NCBI GenBank assembly: GCA_022839625.1
Contig: JALHJL010000029.1
Location: forward strand, 1 to 58,862
Source: Phycisphaerales bacterium
GTDB taxonomy: Bacteria > Planctomycetota > Phycisphaerae > UBA1845 > Fen-1342
Length of the DNA stretch: 58,862 nt
Reading direction: 5' to 3'
The position numbers were made by a program, and so were the translations under genes. The notes below the pieces were generated by a model. The model was not told the origin of the DNA. It saw only the letters and a program-made list of their open reading frames with translations, and did not search any database. Below are positions 48,981-58,423 of this stretch, piece after piece (the stretch's first letter is position 1; every line of letters begins with the position of its first letter).

Positions 48981-49718
48981 CTACTCCGCACGCCGCGCGC
49001 GGGCCTCCGCGCGCCGCTGTTCGTATACTTCCTCACACTCCGGCGGCCGCAGGTAGGCCGGCACGATCTCCGCCGGCGTGCAGAACCGTCCGTCGGCTGC
49101 CAAGCGCCGTCCGACCGCGAGCACCTGCCGGGCATCGGGCCACCAGCAGGACTCGGGCAAGGCGATCAGCCCCATTGCCAGCACGAGTTGCCGGTGCTGT
49201 GTCAGGCCGTCGCCGAGGAGCGCACAAGGCCGATGCAGCCCGGCCAGCCAGGCTTTCACTTCGTGCCGGGCCGCATCCGCCACCGTGCGAAGCCCGGCGC
49301 CGTTCTCGCGGGCGAAAACAGCCCCGAACACTTCCCCCCGCCGGGCGTCGAGCATGACGGCCAGACGCCGCGGCACGTCGGCCTGCACCGGCGCGTTGCG
49401 CGCGATGACCTCGAGCGTGGGCACGCAGACGACGTGGCTACCGACCGTGGACTGCCACATTTGCGCGACGACCGCCGCGACGCGGAGTCCCGTGAAGCTG
49501 CCCGGGCCGCGCGAGAAACACAGCACGCCAACGTCGGCCGGGCTATAGCCGGCTTCTGTCAGCAGGTCGCGCATCGCGGGCAGCAACTCGGGGGTGTGCT
49601 TGCGCTCCGCGGAAAGCGCGCGGTGGGCGATCAGATCGTCGCCGAGCCCCAGCGCGACGCTGCCGCGGGCGCTGGAGGTCTCGATCGCAAGCATCAGGGC
49701 GTTGTTCACGCGGGGCAT
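48981..49718 (-). CDS. tsaB: tRNA threonylcarbamoyladenosine biosynthesis protein TsaB
   Basis: 245 residues. The start is uncertain: ATG at 49718 (MPRVNNALMLAIETS) or ATG at 49694 (MLAIETSS); neither has a clear ribosome site. TsaB is the inactive ASKHA partner that forms a complex with TsaD and TsaE to make t6A37 on tRNAs reading ANN codons. Family features are MLAIETSSARGSVAL, LLPAMRDLLTEAGYSPADV, VLCFSRGPGSFTGLRVA (the strongest TsaB signature), and LAVMLDARRGEVFGAVF. The C-terminal tail after PAEIVPAYLRPPECEEVY is Arg/Ala/Glu-rich. It faces the esterase gene divergently with a 54-bp gap. Confidence 0.92.
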   Translation of the reverse strand: MPRVNNALMLAIETSSARGSVALGLGDDLIAHRALSAERKHTPELLPAMRDLLTEAGYSPADVGVLCFSRGPGSFTGLRVAAVVAQMWQSTVGSHVVCVPTLEVIARNAPVQADVPRRLAVMLDARRGEVFGAVFARENGAGLRTVADAARHEVKAWLAGLHRPCALLGDGLTQHRQLVLAMGLIALPESCWWPDARQVLAVGRRLAADGRFCTPAEIVPAYLRPPECEEVYEQRRAEARARRAE

Positions 49719-49772
49719 TCTAGCGGAACGGGGGTCGCCGCCGCCACTTGCCGCTTGCCCGTACAATGCAGT

Positions 49773-51197
49773 GTGGTTGCACACACCCCGCGGAGGTTGC
49801 TCCTGTTGATCATCGGTGGCGCGCTCGCCGGCGCAGCCGCGGCCGACGAAGCGGAGATCGTCGCCGGCATCGAGGCTTTCTTCGCCGCGGGTGACATCGC
49901 CCAGCGCGTCGAGATCGCGCGTCGCATTGAGCTCGACCCGGCGTATGAGCGCGCGCGGGTCCAGGGCTGGCTTCACCAGGCCGACCTGTTTCGGCCACTT
50001 CCGCCGGGCCGGCACGAGATCCAGGTTTCGCTCGCCGGCGGTCAAACGCGGACCGTCGTGCTGCGAATCCCCAAGGACTACGATAATCGCCGGCCCTGGC
50101 CGGTCATCTATGCCCTCCACGGCGCGAGCGGACACGCGGCGGACATTATCAGCTACGTACAGCACGTCCTCGGCGACGACGTCGAGCGCTACGTGCTCGC
50201 CGCCCCTGACCGCTACGGCGACACGGCCATTCACCAGAATGAGTGGCCGCCGACGGGCGAGCATCCGGCGGCCCTGCTGAAGGTCCGGCAGACGGTGCAC
50301 GTGGACAGCGACCGCGTGTTCGTCATGGGGTATTCGATGGGGGGGCACACGAGCTGGACCCTCGCCGTTCTGCACGCGGACCAGTTCGCCGCGGCGATTC
50401 CGCTGGCAGGCACATTCACGATGATCGTGGCGGACCGCCTCTGGCCGACGTTTCTGCCGAACGTGTCGAACCTGCCGGTGCTCTGCGTGTGGGGCGCCGG
50501 CGACACGCAGGACAACCGGCATCGGGAGAGTGCGGACGGCGGCATCGCCGGCAGCAACCGGCGGCTTCGGGCCCTGGCGGCGGACTCGGCTCCTTCGTTG
50601 ACCATGATCGAGTTGCCGGACAAGGGGCATCGCGACGTCGTGCCGCCCGCCGACGACCTGGCGCAGGCCATCGGCAGAACGCGCGTCCACCATCCCGCAG
50701 AGGTGCGGCACATGTTCCGCCACGTCTGTCAGGGCTCGGCGTACTGGCTCGAAGCGCACCGGTGGACCGGCGAGCAGTGGACGGACAGGCAGCGCACGAT
50801 CGTGCTGCGGGAGGGAGACCCGCTCGCCGCGAATCTGGACTTCGAAGAGGCTGCGGCACGTCAGTACCGCGGTCTGCTCGGCGAGCTCCGCGGCGAGATT
50901 GACGGCCAGGAAATCCGCATCCGCCGGAAGAAGATCAGTGAGCTTACCGTGTGGGTCGGCGACGGCATGATCGACTGGGACCGGCCGGTGATCCTGCACA
51001 CCGGCGACTTGGAGCCGTTCGAGGTCCAGTTGCAGCCCGATCTGTACATCTGCCTGTCGCAGGCGGCCCGCACGTGGGACTTCGACCGCCTGCGCTGGGC
51101 CGGCATCCGTGTCCGCCCGAGCGCCGGCACGCCGTACCTCGTGACGCCGAAGACGCGGTTTCCGGCGTTGTTCCCCGAGCCAAGCAAGAAGAAATGA
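49773..51197 (+). CDS. Exported alpha/beta-hydrolase esterase
   Basis: 474 residues. I prefer GTG at 49773 because it gives a convincing signal peptide (MVAHTPRRLLLLIIGGALAG, then AxA). A TACAAT at 49762-49767 would make the message nearly leaderless; TTG at 49797 is an alternative. The hydrolase domain (about residues 85-330) resembles the poly(3-hydroxybutyrate) depolymerase/feruloyl esterase group: WPVIYALHGASGHAADI, nucleophile Ser188 in VMGYSMGGHTSW, VLCVWGAGDTQDN and LPDKGHRDVVP for the Asp and His. About 130 further residues at the C-terminus are not recognised. The substrate, probably a plant or storage ester, is unknown. Confidence 0.85.
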   Translation: MVAHTPRRLLLLIIGGALAGAAAADEAEIVAGIEAFFAAGDIAQRVEIARRIELDPAYERARVQGWLHQADLFRPLPPGRHEIQVSLAGGQTRTVVLRIPKDYDNRRPWPVIYALHGASGHAADIISYVQHVLGDDVERYVLAAPDRYGDTAIHQNEWPPTGEHPAALLKVRQTVHVDSDRVFVMGYSMGGHTSWTLAVLHADQFAAAIPLAGTFTMIVADRLWPTFLPNVSNLPVLCVWGAGDTQDNRHRESADGGIAGSNRRLRALAADSAPSLTMIELPDKGHRDVVPPADDLAQAIGRTRVHHPAEVRHMFRHVCQGSAYWLEAHRWTGEQWTDRQRTIVLREGDPLAANLDFEEAAARQYRGLLGELRGEIDGQEIRIRRKKISELTVWVGDGMIDWDRPVILHTGDLEPFEVQLQPDLYICLSQAARTWDFDRLRWAGIRVRPSAGTPYLVTPKTRFPALFPEPSKKK

Positions 51198-51398
51198 CGC
51201 CCGATAACGGGCGCGGCCCGCGTCGGCGCCGGCGCTCGCGGCTGCGATCCGAATCCGGGGCGATGTTCCGTGGGCATTTCAACCGCCCGAATCCTCTTTG
51301 AGTCAGCGGCGGCCGGCCGTAGACTGGGGGAGGTGTCGGCGAACGGGCGGCGGCGCGGATGTGGCACGCGGCTCCGGGGCCAACGAGGAGGACGTGCA

Positions 51399-53735
51399 AT
51401 GAGCTCGGAGCGGCAGATGGCGCGCGCACCGATACTCGCGATGGTCTGGGCGTGGGCACTGATACTGTGCGTGGCACCCGGCGCAAGCGGCCGCTCGTGC
51501 GAATGGTCGCGGAGCGCCGACGGGCTCGCAGGCATCTCCGGGATCGTCTATTCCAGCACCCTGTGGGACCCTGACGGTTCCGGGCCGCGGTCCGAGCTGC
51601 TCATCGTGGGCGGTGCCTTCGGCCTCGCCGGCGATGTCCCCGCAAACTGTATCGCGGCCTGGGACGGCACGAGCTGGCACGCGCTCGGGAGCGGTATGGA
51701 GATCGGATCCTCTTCCGCCTGGGTGGAGGCGCTCACGGTTTATCAGGGCGATTTGATTGCGGGCGGGAGGTTCACGATCGCCGGCGGGGTCGCCTGCGCC
51801 TACATCGCCCGCTGGGACGGCACAAGCTGGCAACCGCTTGGCGAGGGAACCAGCAGCATCGTGCGGGCTCTGGCAGTCTATGGCGACGAGTTCATCGCGG
51901 CGGGCGATTTCAGTATCGCGGGCGGTGTGTCGTGCAGCCGAATCGCCCGCTGGGACGGGAGCCAGTGGCAACCGCTCGGCTCGGGCATCCAGGGGCAGCC
52001 GTACAGCACGTCCGTTCAGGCATTGGAGGTGTATGGGGGCGAACTCATCGCGGGCGGGAGGTTCGCTACCGCCGGCGGGGTCGCCTGCGACAACATCGCC
52101 CGCTGGAATGGCACGAGTTGGCAGCCGCTGGACAGCGGCATGCAGGCCGACGGCACCACCGCGTACGTTCGCGCGCTGGCCGTCTCCGATGACCAACTCA
52201 TCGCAGGCGGGTACTTCCACACGGCGGGCGGCGTGCCGTGCAATCACATCGCCCGCTGGAACGGCGCCGCCTGGCAACCGCTGGGTGGCGGGATGGACTC
52301 CACCGTTTCGGCACTGACCGCCTACGGCGGCGAGTTGATCGCGGGGGGCAGCTTCTATCACGCGGACGAGCTGTCCTGCAACCGCGTGGCCCGGTGGGAT
52401 GGGGCAAACTGGCACGCGCTGGGCGACGGGATTCACGGCAGCGGTACGGTGTTCGTCGCGACGGTTGCGGTGTACGAGCGCGAGGTCTTTGTGGGCGGCT
52501 TATTCGAAACGGCCGGCAGCCTGCCCTGCGTGAACATCGCCCGTTGGGACCGCACCGCGTGGCGGCGCGTCAGCGACGGCCTGAGCGGCGGCATCTACGC
52601 GCTGGCGCGCTACGACGGGGTGCTGTACGCCGCGGGCCTGGGCACGGCGGGGGACGATCCGCAGCGCTCGGTCGCATGGTGGGACGGTGCCGTTTGGCGG
52701 CCGTGGGAGAACGCGCCGAACGGGTATGTGGCGGCGCTCCTCGTGCATCAAGGAGGGCTGTTCGCCGGGGGATACTTCACCAACGCCGGCGGCGTTTCCT
52801 GCAACAGCATCGCGCGCTGGAATGGCACGACGTGGGAGCCCCTGGGGGACGGCGTGAACCTGTTGGTGCTTGCGCTGACGATCTACAACGGGGACTTGAT
52901 CGCGGCGGGGTGGTTCACGAGCGCCGGCGGCGTCCCCTGTAACGGCATCGCCCGTTGGGACGGGAGCGAATGGCACGCCTTGGGAACGGGCGTCGACGAG
53001 GCCGTCTGGGCACTGACCGTCCACGAGGGCGACCTGATCGCCGGAGGCTCGTTCTGGACCGCCGGCGGCGTGACGTGCAACGGCATCGCCCGCTGGGACG
53101 GGACGGCCTGGTCGGCGCTCGGTGACGGGCTGGTCGACGGCGCTCCGGGCGTCCGGGCGCTGGCCGTTTACGAGGGCGAGCTGATCGCGGGGGGCGATTT
53201 TACGGACTACTGGGGCGACCAAATGGGGATCGTCCGCTGGAACGGCAGTTCCTGGGAGGAACTCGGCGGCGGAGCGGACGATGCTGTCTGGGCGCTGACG
53301 GTCCACCGCGGCGAGTTGTTGGCCGGAGGGTACTTCAGCCACGCCGGTGACGAAGCATGCAAAGGTGTCGCGCGGTGGAACGGAACGACCTGGCAGCCGA
53401 TGGGCGCCGGAGTCAACGGGCCGGTCTTCGCCTTCGCGGAATATGACGGCGGATTGGGCGTCGGCGGAGCGTTCACAGAAGTGGACGGCGAAGTGGGCGT
53501 GTGCTGGGCACATTGGACCTGTCCGCCGGTCGCGGGGGACTTGGACTGCAACGGCACCGTCGACTTCGGCGACATCAACCCGTTCGTGCTGCACCTGTCG
53601 AACTTTGCGGCGTGGCAAACGACGTTCCCCGGCTGTCCCGCCGCCAACGGGGACATCGACGGGGACGGGACATACGGGCAGGCGTCGTTCGGCGATATCA
53701 ACCCGTTTGTGGCGCTCCTCGCGGGCGGTGGTTGA
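51399..53735 (+). CDS. Secreted repeat beta-propeller protein with dockerin-like tail
   Basis: 778 residues. ATG at 51399 with GAGGAGG about 7 bp upstream; a signal peptide follows (APILAMVWAWALILCVAPGA). The body is 13 or so repeats of about 46 residues with the pattern ELIAGGxFxxAGGVxCNxIA then RWDGTxWxPLGxG, forming one or two propellers. The tail has two Asp-rich dockerin-like loops: GDLDCNGTVDFGDINPFVLH and, after NGDIDGDG, FGDINPFVALLAGGG. The second loop matches the 36-bp gene end at the left edge of the window. The repeat type is frequent in Planctomycetes; its partner is unknown. Dockerin-like tails may act as a sorting or cell-attachment signal, by analogy. Confidence 0.88.
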   Translation: MSSERQMARAPILAMVWAWALILCVAPGASGRSCEWSRSADGLAGISGIVYSSTLWDPDGSGPRSELLIVGGAFGLAGDVPANCIAAWDGTSWHALGSGMEIGSSSAWVEALTVYQGDLIAGGRFTIAGGVACAYIARWDGTSWQPLGEGTSSIVRALAVYGDEFIAAGDFSIAGGVSCSRIARWDGSQWQPLGSGIQGQPYSTSVQALEVYGGELIAGGRFATAGGVACDNIARWNGTSWQPLDSGMQADGTTAYVRALAVSDDQLIAGGYFHTAGGVPCNHIARWNGAAWQPLGGGMDSTVSALTAYGGELIAGGSFYHADELSCNRVARWDGANWHALGDGIHGSGTVFVATVAVYEREVFVGGLFETAGSLPCVNIARWDRTAWRRVSDGLSGGIYALARYDGVLYAAGLGTAGDDPQRSVAWWDGAVWRPWENAPNGYVAALLVHQGGLFAGGYFTNAGGVSCNSIARWNGTTWEPLGDGVNLLVLALTIYNGDLIAAGWFTSAGGVPCNGIARWDGSEWHALGTGVDEAVWALTVHEGDLIAGGSFWTAGGVTCNGIARWDGTAWSALGDGLVDGAPGVRALAVYEGELIAGGDFTDYWGDQMGIVRWNGSSWEELGGGADDAVWALTVHRGELLAGGYFSHAGDEACKGVARWNGTTWQPMGAGVNGPVFAFAEYDGGLGVGGAFTEVDGEVGVCWAHWTCPPVAGDLDCNGTVDFGDINPFVLHLSNFAAWQTTFPGCPAANGDIDGDGTYGQASFGDINPFVALLAGGG

Positions 53736-54191
53736 GTCTGGCGGCGCTGACGTTTTCTGTGACGTCGCCGCGCGCTTCGAGTCGGCGCGCTGGGCGGGGA
53801 TTCGCGTCCGCCCGAATGCGGGCCGGCCGAACCAGAGCCCAGAGCGCCAGCGACGGGCCGATCCGAACGCGAAGCACCCGCGGCGGCAGCATGCGCACAA
53901 GAGCGGCGCGAGTAGCTGGCTGTCCCTGATTCCCCGGAAATAGGTGGCTGTCCCTGATTTCGGTGACGGTCACTCGGGGTTGCGGGCGTCGGGGCGGCGG
54001 CCGGGATGCCCGGCCTGTGGAGGGTCGTCCAACCCCATAGCCCGCCGAACGCCGGGCGGGTATCCTGAGGCGCGGATATCGGACGCCGGCGGCTAACCGT
54101 CAGCATGGTCCGGATGTCCTACGTGTAGGCCCTCCTGGCCGGCCGGTCCGCCGGCGCTGGAGTCACCTGGTCTCTTCTTGAGGATCGAGCC
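53736..54191. other. Intergenic region with a short esterase-tail relic and direct repeats
   Basis: No intact gene. Positions 53788-53826 resemble the esterase coding sequence at about 51093-51130; translated, both read RWAGIRVRPxAG. TGGCTGTCCCTGATT occurs at 53917-53931 and again at 53945-53959. The remainder to the LPP20-like gene at 54192 shows nothing recognisable. Confidence 0.5.
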
Positions 54192-55508
54192 ATGCGGAAA
54201 CCGTACCTGATTCTGCTGGGTATCGTGGTGTTCGGCGGCGGGGCGCTCGCCACCGCGCAGGACGTCAGCGTGGAACAGAACAAGCTGCTGGCCAAGCGGG
54301 CCGCCACGGCGGACGCGTATCGAAAGCTGGCGGAGGCGGTTTACGGGCTGCAAATCAACGAGCGCACGTACGTCAAGGACTTCGTGACCGAGTCGGACGA
54401 CATCCGCGGCGAGGTAGACTCCTTCATCAAGGGCATCCGCCTGGGCACGCCGACCTGGTACGAAGACGGCTCGTGCGAAATCCCCGCCGAGGTGACCGTC
54501 GCCAAGGTCGTGGAGACGCTGCGCACGGCCCACGACCGGTACTACAAGGGCGAGGACATCAAGACCAAGGACTTCGAGTCGATTACCCGCCGCATCGAAA
54601 AGCAGATCATCAAGGTCATTGGCCAGGGTGCCCCGCGGCCGGATCTGCCGCCGGACCTGCCGTTCGGCGTGGCTGAGATCCTCGGTCCGGCGCCGCCGCC
54701 GCCGGCCAAGCTGCCCATCCCGGGCATCTGGCAACAGGTCGACCCGCAGGCCCGGCTGATGGCGTTGCGTGCGGCACGGATGGACGCCATGCGGAAGCTG
54801 GCCGAGCGCATCAAGGGGCTGCGGCTTACGTCGCGGACCCAGGTTCGCGATTTCATGGCGGCCAGCGATGAGATCACGGCGGTGATGGACACGTACCTGG
54901 TGGGGGCGGAGGAGATCGGTTCGTACCTGCGTCATGACGAGCTGATCGCCGAGGTGACCATGCGGGTCCCGACCGAGCAAGTCATCACCACGATCAAGCA
55001 GCTCCACAGCCGCCATTACAAAGGCAGCGACCCCGACGACATCCGGGGGCACGACATCGAGAGCATCGTGCGGAGCGTGGTGAAGCGGGACTTCGAAGCC
55101 ACCGGTGAAGGCGTACCGCCCGCCCAGTACCTGCGGAGATACAACGAGGTTGCGGAGCTGCCGCTGCCGGACTGGGCGATGGGAAGCGTCGAGGCCCAGG
55201 GCGAGGCTACCGACCCCGCGATCGACACGCCGCAGGGCCGGCTCAAGGCCGCGCGGGCCGCGGAGCTCGACGCGAAGCGGAAGCTGGCCGAACGGATCGC
55301 GGGTCTTCAGTTGCAGGCGGATACGACGGTCCGCGACTTCGTGACCCAGCATGACGAGTTGATCGCCCTGGTGGACGCCGTGCTGGTGAACGCCCTGGTC
55401 ACGAAGACAGAGTTCACCAGTGACACCGCGCTCGTGACCGTTTCCGTGCCCGGCATGAGAGTCTGGGCCGTGGTCAACGGCGCGCTCGAGCGCCCGGGCC
55501 GGCGATAG
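54192..55508 (+). CDS. Exported triple LPP20/FlgP-like protein
   Basis: 438 residues. ATG at 54192, TGAGGA upstream. Signal peptide MRKPYLILLGIVVFGGGALA, cleaved after ATA or ATAQ. Three copies of an LPP20-type domain follow (about residues 25-140, 185-290 and 335-425). Each begins with a helix AxxxDAxRKLAExIxGL, then a strand-turn TxVRDFV, then xxDEIxxxVDxxLxGA and a final beta hairpin (EVTVAKVVETL, EVTMRVPTEQVITTI, LVTVSVPGMRVWAVV). LPP20 of Helicobacter and FlgP of Vibrio and Campylobacter belong to this family, and FlgP forms an outer-membrane disc around the flagellar motor. It begins a four-gene unit with related envelope genes. A non-flagellar role is equally possible. Confidence 0.82.
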   Translation: MRKPYLILLGIVVFGGGALATAQDVSVEQNKLLAKRAATADAYRKLAEAVYGLQINERTYVKDFVTESDDIRGEVDSFIKGIRLGTPTWYEDGSCEIPAEVTVAKVVETLRTAHDRYYKGEDIKTKDFESITRRIEKQIIKVIGQGAPRPDLPPDLPFGVAEILGPAPPPPAKLPIPGIWQQVDPQARLMALRAARMDAMRKLAERIKGLRLTSRTQVRDFMAASDEITAVMDTYLVGAEEIGSYLRHDELIAEVTMRVPTEQVITTIKQLHSRHYKGSDPDDIRGHDIESIVRSVVKRDFEATGEGVPPAQYLRRYNEVAELPLPDWAMGSVEAQGEATDPAIDTPQGRLKAARAAELDAKRKLAERIAGLQLQADTTVRDFVTQHDELIALVDAVLVNALVTKTEFTSDTALVTVSVPGMRVWAVVNGALERPGRR

Positions 55509-55603
55509 GCGGTTGCCCGATCCGGTGCGGCGGACCAAGACCCGGCGGGGGCACTGCTCCGCAGCAGTGGGACAATGCGCTGTTCGGACGAAGGAGTCGA
55601 AGC

Positions 55604-55768
55604 ATGACTACGTGGTATCGCCGTCTGGGCTTTCTTGCGTGCGGCCTGGCCCTGTTGCTGGCGCTCGGCGGCTGTCGCCACCGCGAACACCGCACGATGC
55701 GAGTCCATCAGGAGCAACAGGAGGGCGAAGTGCAAGAAGTGCGTCCCGGCGAAATGGTCGTCGAGTAA
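55604..55768 (+). CDS. Small lipoprotein, 54 residues
   Basis: ATG at 55604 with AAGGAG 7 bp upstream; stop TAA at 55766. The product begins MTTWYRRLGFLACGLALLLA and continues LGGCRHREHRT, a clean lipoprotein signal with lipobox LGGC, leaving only about 31 mature residues rich in His, Arg, Glu and Gln (VHQEQQEGEVQEVRPGE). It lies between the two LPP20-like genes on the same strand, 95 bp after one and 20 bp before the other. No family is recognised; a small outer-membrane anchor for its neighbours is a reasonable guess. Confidence 0.75.
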   Translation: MTTWYRRLGFLACGLALLLALGGCRHREHRTMRVHQEQQEGEVQEVRPGEMVVE

Positions 55769-55788
55769 ACCCCGACCCGAGAGCCGCC

Positions 55789-57186
55789 ATGCGGTCGACG
55801 CGCGGACCTTGGGCAGCACTGCTCGGCCTTGTCGCAGTGGGGTGGGTGCTGACGGGCGACGCCATCCGAGCTTGCGCGCAACCTGCTCGGCCGACGCCGG
55901 AGCAACAGAAGACGCTCGAGCAGGTTTGTCTGGCCAGGGCCCGCAGCGAGTTGCTTGCGCGCATCGGCGCGCTTGTGCTCCGCGATGGGGTCACGGTCGG
56001 CGATTGGCTGGCGCGCGACGCCGACCTGGACCGCGCCCTGCGGCTGTGGGTCCGCACGCGGCCCGCGGCGGGCCGCCCACGGCTCTATTCCGACGCGGTG
56101 GGCGAGGTGGACGTACGCGTGACGCCGGCCGAGCTGGAGTCCGAGCTGCTCAACCTTGCAGACGAGTATCCGGCGGCAGCACGCGCGGCGCGCGTGGATG
56201 CGGGTACGCTGAGGTCCGCGGCCGGGCGGTGGCCCATCTTGTGGGCGACGGGCCGCGCGGCCGTGGCCGGAACGACGCGCTCTGCTCAGCCGCCGGGGTG
56301 GGAGGATGTGGAGCCCGGCGAGGTCGAGTTGGCCCGCGCCGCCGCGGTGGCCGATGCACACCACGCCCTGCTCACCGCGGCCGGACGGCTCAAGATCTCC
56401 AGCGCGCGGCGGTTGTACGAGTTCCTGGAATCGAGCGCCGCGGTGCGGCAGGCCGTGCAAACGGAGTTGCAGCGCGTGGCGCGGCTGAAGGTCGAGTTCG
56501 CCCCGGACCAGGTCGCGCTGGTTGAGGCGCGCGTCTCCATGCGCGACCTGCTGCGGATCGTCACGCGCGTGTGCGAGGAGCACTGCGACGGCGACGAGTT
56601 CGCAGCCGCCGACTTCCGCGAGATGGTTCTGCTGTCCCGCGAGGACGAGCTGTCGGCCGCGGGGCTGGCTACGCCGCCGGGCGCCGCTGCCCGCCGCAGC
56701 CGGTACGAACCGATCGAACTGGATGTGCCCGATTGGACGGACACAGCGCTCAGCGCGATCGGGCGCATCGAGCCGAGCGACGAAGAGGCGGCGGACGACA
56801 CTGCGCTGGAGCAGGCCGCCCGACTGGACGGAATTGCGCAGCTTGGCCGGCAGGTAGAGAGTCTCACAATCCAACCAGGCGTTACGGTGGGCGAGTTCCT
56901 GGGCTACCACCAGGAGCTGAAGGACGACGTCGTGCTCTTCCTGAGTGGGGCGCGCGTCGTGAGCGCTCCCAGGCCGTCGTCCGCCGACGGAATCGAGGTT
57001 ACGGTCGAGCTTCCGCTGCGGCGGCTGTGGGAAATCCTGCGCCGCCGCATGAAACTCGAGGAAGTTGAGCCTCCGGCGACGGCCCCCGCGGTGCCGCCTA
57101 CCGCGGCCTATTGGAGGCCCGCGGTGCCGCGGTCGGGGAGTGCGGTCGCGTGGGGATGGCCAGAGTCCGTTTCGCTGCCAGCGTGA
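55789..57186 (+). CDS. Exported LPP20-like protein, diverged
   Basis: 465 residues. ATG at 55789, 20 bp after the small lipoprotein gene, with only GAGAG upstream. Signal peptide (WAALLGLVAVGWVLTGDAI). Two or three LPP20-like domains, more diverged than in the gene at 54192: LARARSELLARIGALVLRDG then VGDWLARDADLDRAL; AVADAHHALLTAAGRLKISS; ARLDGIAQLGRQVESLTIQP then TVGEFLGYHQELKDDVVLFL and a closing strand VTVELPLRRLWEIL. The C-terminal 40 residues are Pro/Ala-rich. Operon context suggests it works with the neighbouring LPP20-like and FlgT-like proteins in the envelope. Confidence 0.75.
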   Translation: MRSTRGPWAALLGLVAVGWVLTGDAIRACAQPARPTPEQQKTLEQVCLARARSELLARIGALVLRDGVTVGDWLARDADLDRALRLWVRTRPAAGRPRLYSDAVGEVDVRVTPAELESELLNLADEYPAAARAARVDAGTLRSAAGRWPILWATGRAAVAGTTRSAQPPGWEDVEPGEVELARAAAVADAHHALLTAAGRLKISSARRLYEFLESSAAVRQAVQTELQRVARLKVEFAPDQVALVEARVSMRDLLRIVTRVCEEHCDGDEFAAADFREMVLLSREDELSAAGLATPPGAAARRSRYEPIELDVPDWTDTALSAIGRIEPSDEEAADDTALEQAARLDGIAQLGRQVESLTIQPGVTVGEFLGYHQELKDDVVLFLSGARVVSAPRPSSADGIEVTVELPLRRLWEILRRRMKLEEVEPPATAPAVPPTAAYWRPAVPRSGSAVAWGWPESVSLPA

Positions 57187-57198
57187 GAGGAAGACGCG

Positions 57199-58377
57199 AT
57201 GAGAGCAATGAGTCTTGCGGTCGCGTGCGTAGTTGCCGCGGTTGCCCTGGCCCAACAAGGGGAGCCGCCGGCGCCGCCTGCTTTGGAAGCCAGGTCGGTC
57301 ACCGTGAAGGCCGAGGGCTACAACCAGGATGACGCCTTGAAGCAGGCGCTGCGCAAGGCGCTTGAGCAGGGGGCCGGCGTGCAGATTGCGGGCTTCTCGC
57401 AGACCGAGAACTATGCCCTGATCCGCGATACGATCTACAGCCGCGCGGCGGGCATCGTTCGCGAATACCGGATTGTCAGAGAAGCGGAGATTGCCGGCGG
57501 CTTGTGGGAGGTCACGATCGAGGCCACGGTGCGCCCGGACGCGGTGGCGGCCACGTGGGGGGAGGTGCAGAACGTGCTCGACCAGATCGGCCGGCCGAAG
57601 ATCATGGTCTGGATCGATGAGCGGATCGACGGTCGCTACGAGCCGCATTCGATCGTGGAGGGCCGCATCGAGGAGATGTTCGTCAAGACCGGTTTCGACG
57701 TGGTGTCGCGCGAGGGGGTCGAGGACATTCGGCGGCGGGAAGAGGCCGATGCGCAGGAGGAGCGGAACGCAGCCAAGCTGGCCCGCCTGGCAAAGGACGC
57801 CGGCGCCCACATCCTGATCCGCGGGTCCGCCAACGCGGACCGGGCCGGGGTCGAGAACCTCTACGGCACGCGCGCTGCCTTCTACAACTGCGACGTACAA
57901 GCCAGGGTGTACTACACCGACACCGGGCAGTTGCTGGCGAGCGAGGCCGTGCCCGTTACCCGCCGCGGCGCCCGCTCGCACCGCGAGCTGAGCCCGCAGG
58001 CGGCCCGCGCGGCCCTGGTGGCGGCGACGTTCCCGCGCTCCGACGAACGCCGTGAGCCGGCCCTGGCGATCAAGCTGTTCGAGGCGGTGATGGAGCAGTG
58101 GTCCACGCAGATTTCGGCCGGCGGGGACATCGCGTTTGAGGTCGAGGGGCTGGACTTCAAGACTTTCGTCGAGCTGAGGCGGGCCCTGGCCGGCATCGAG
58201 CGCGTGCGGTCCGTCGAGGGCGACTTCACCAAGGGCACCGGCGTGCTCCGCATCAAGGCGCAGATGCAGGCCCAGACGCTGGCCGAACTGATGACGGAAG
58301 AACCTTTCTCGGCCTGGATCGAGGTCGTGGACCTGAAGCCCAACCGCATCCAGGCGAAGGCGGTGGGCAAGCCATAA
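57199..58377 (+). CDS. Exported FlgT-like protein with CsgG-like middle domain
   Basis: 392 residues. ATG at 57199, GAGAGGA upstream, 12 bp after the previous gene. Signal peptide MRAMSLAVACVVAAVALAQ. Residues about 30-115 match the FlgT N-terminal pattern: VTVKAEGYNQDDALKQALRK, LEQGAGVQIAGFSQ, IRDTIYSRAAGIVREYRIV, GLWEVTIEATVRPD. Residues about 130-290 look like the FlgT-M/CsgG-type domain (IMVWIDERIDGRYEPHSIVE, LAKDAGAHILIRGSANADR, VQARVYYTDTGQLLASEAV). The last 90 residues are a small mixed fold. Vibrio FlgT is an H-ring protein of the flagellar basal body. With FlgP-like genes just upstream this may be a flagellum-related or other outer-membrane assembly set. Confidence 0.78.
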   Translation: MRAMSLAVACVVAAVALAQQGEPPAPPALEARSVTVKAEGYNQDDALKQALRKALEQGAGVQIAGFSQTENYALIRDTIYSRAAGIVREYRIVREAEIAGGLWEVTIEATVRPDAVAATWGEVQNVLDQIGRPKIMVWIDERIDGRYEPHSIVEGRIEEMFVKTGFDVVSREGVEDIRRREEADAQEERNAAKLARLAKDAGAHILIRGSANADRAGVENLYGTRAAFYNCDVQARVYYTDTGQLLASEAVPVTRRGARSHRELSPQAARAALVAATFPRSDERREPALAIKLFEAVMEQWSTQISAGGDIAFEVEGLDFKTFVELRRALAGIERVRSVEGDFTKGTGVLRIKAQMQAQTLAELMTEEPFSAWIEVVDLKPNRIQAKAVGKP

Positions 58378-58423
58378 CTTCGGCTTTCGCACTTTTGGCG
58401 GGTCTGCCGCCAGAAGTTGGAAC

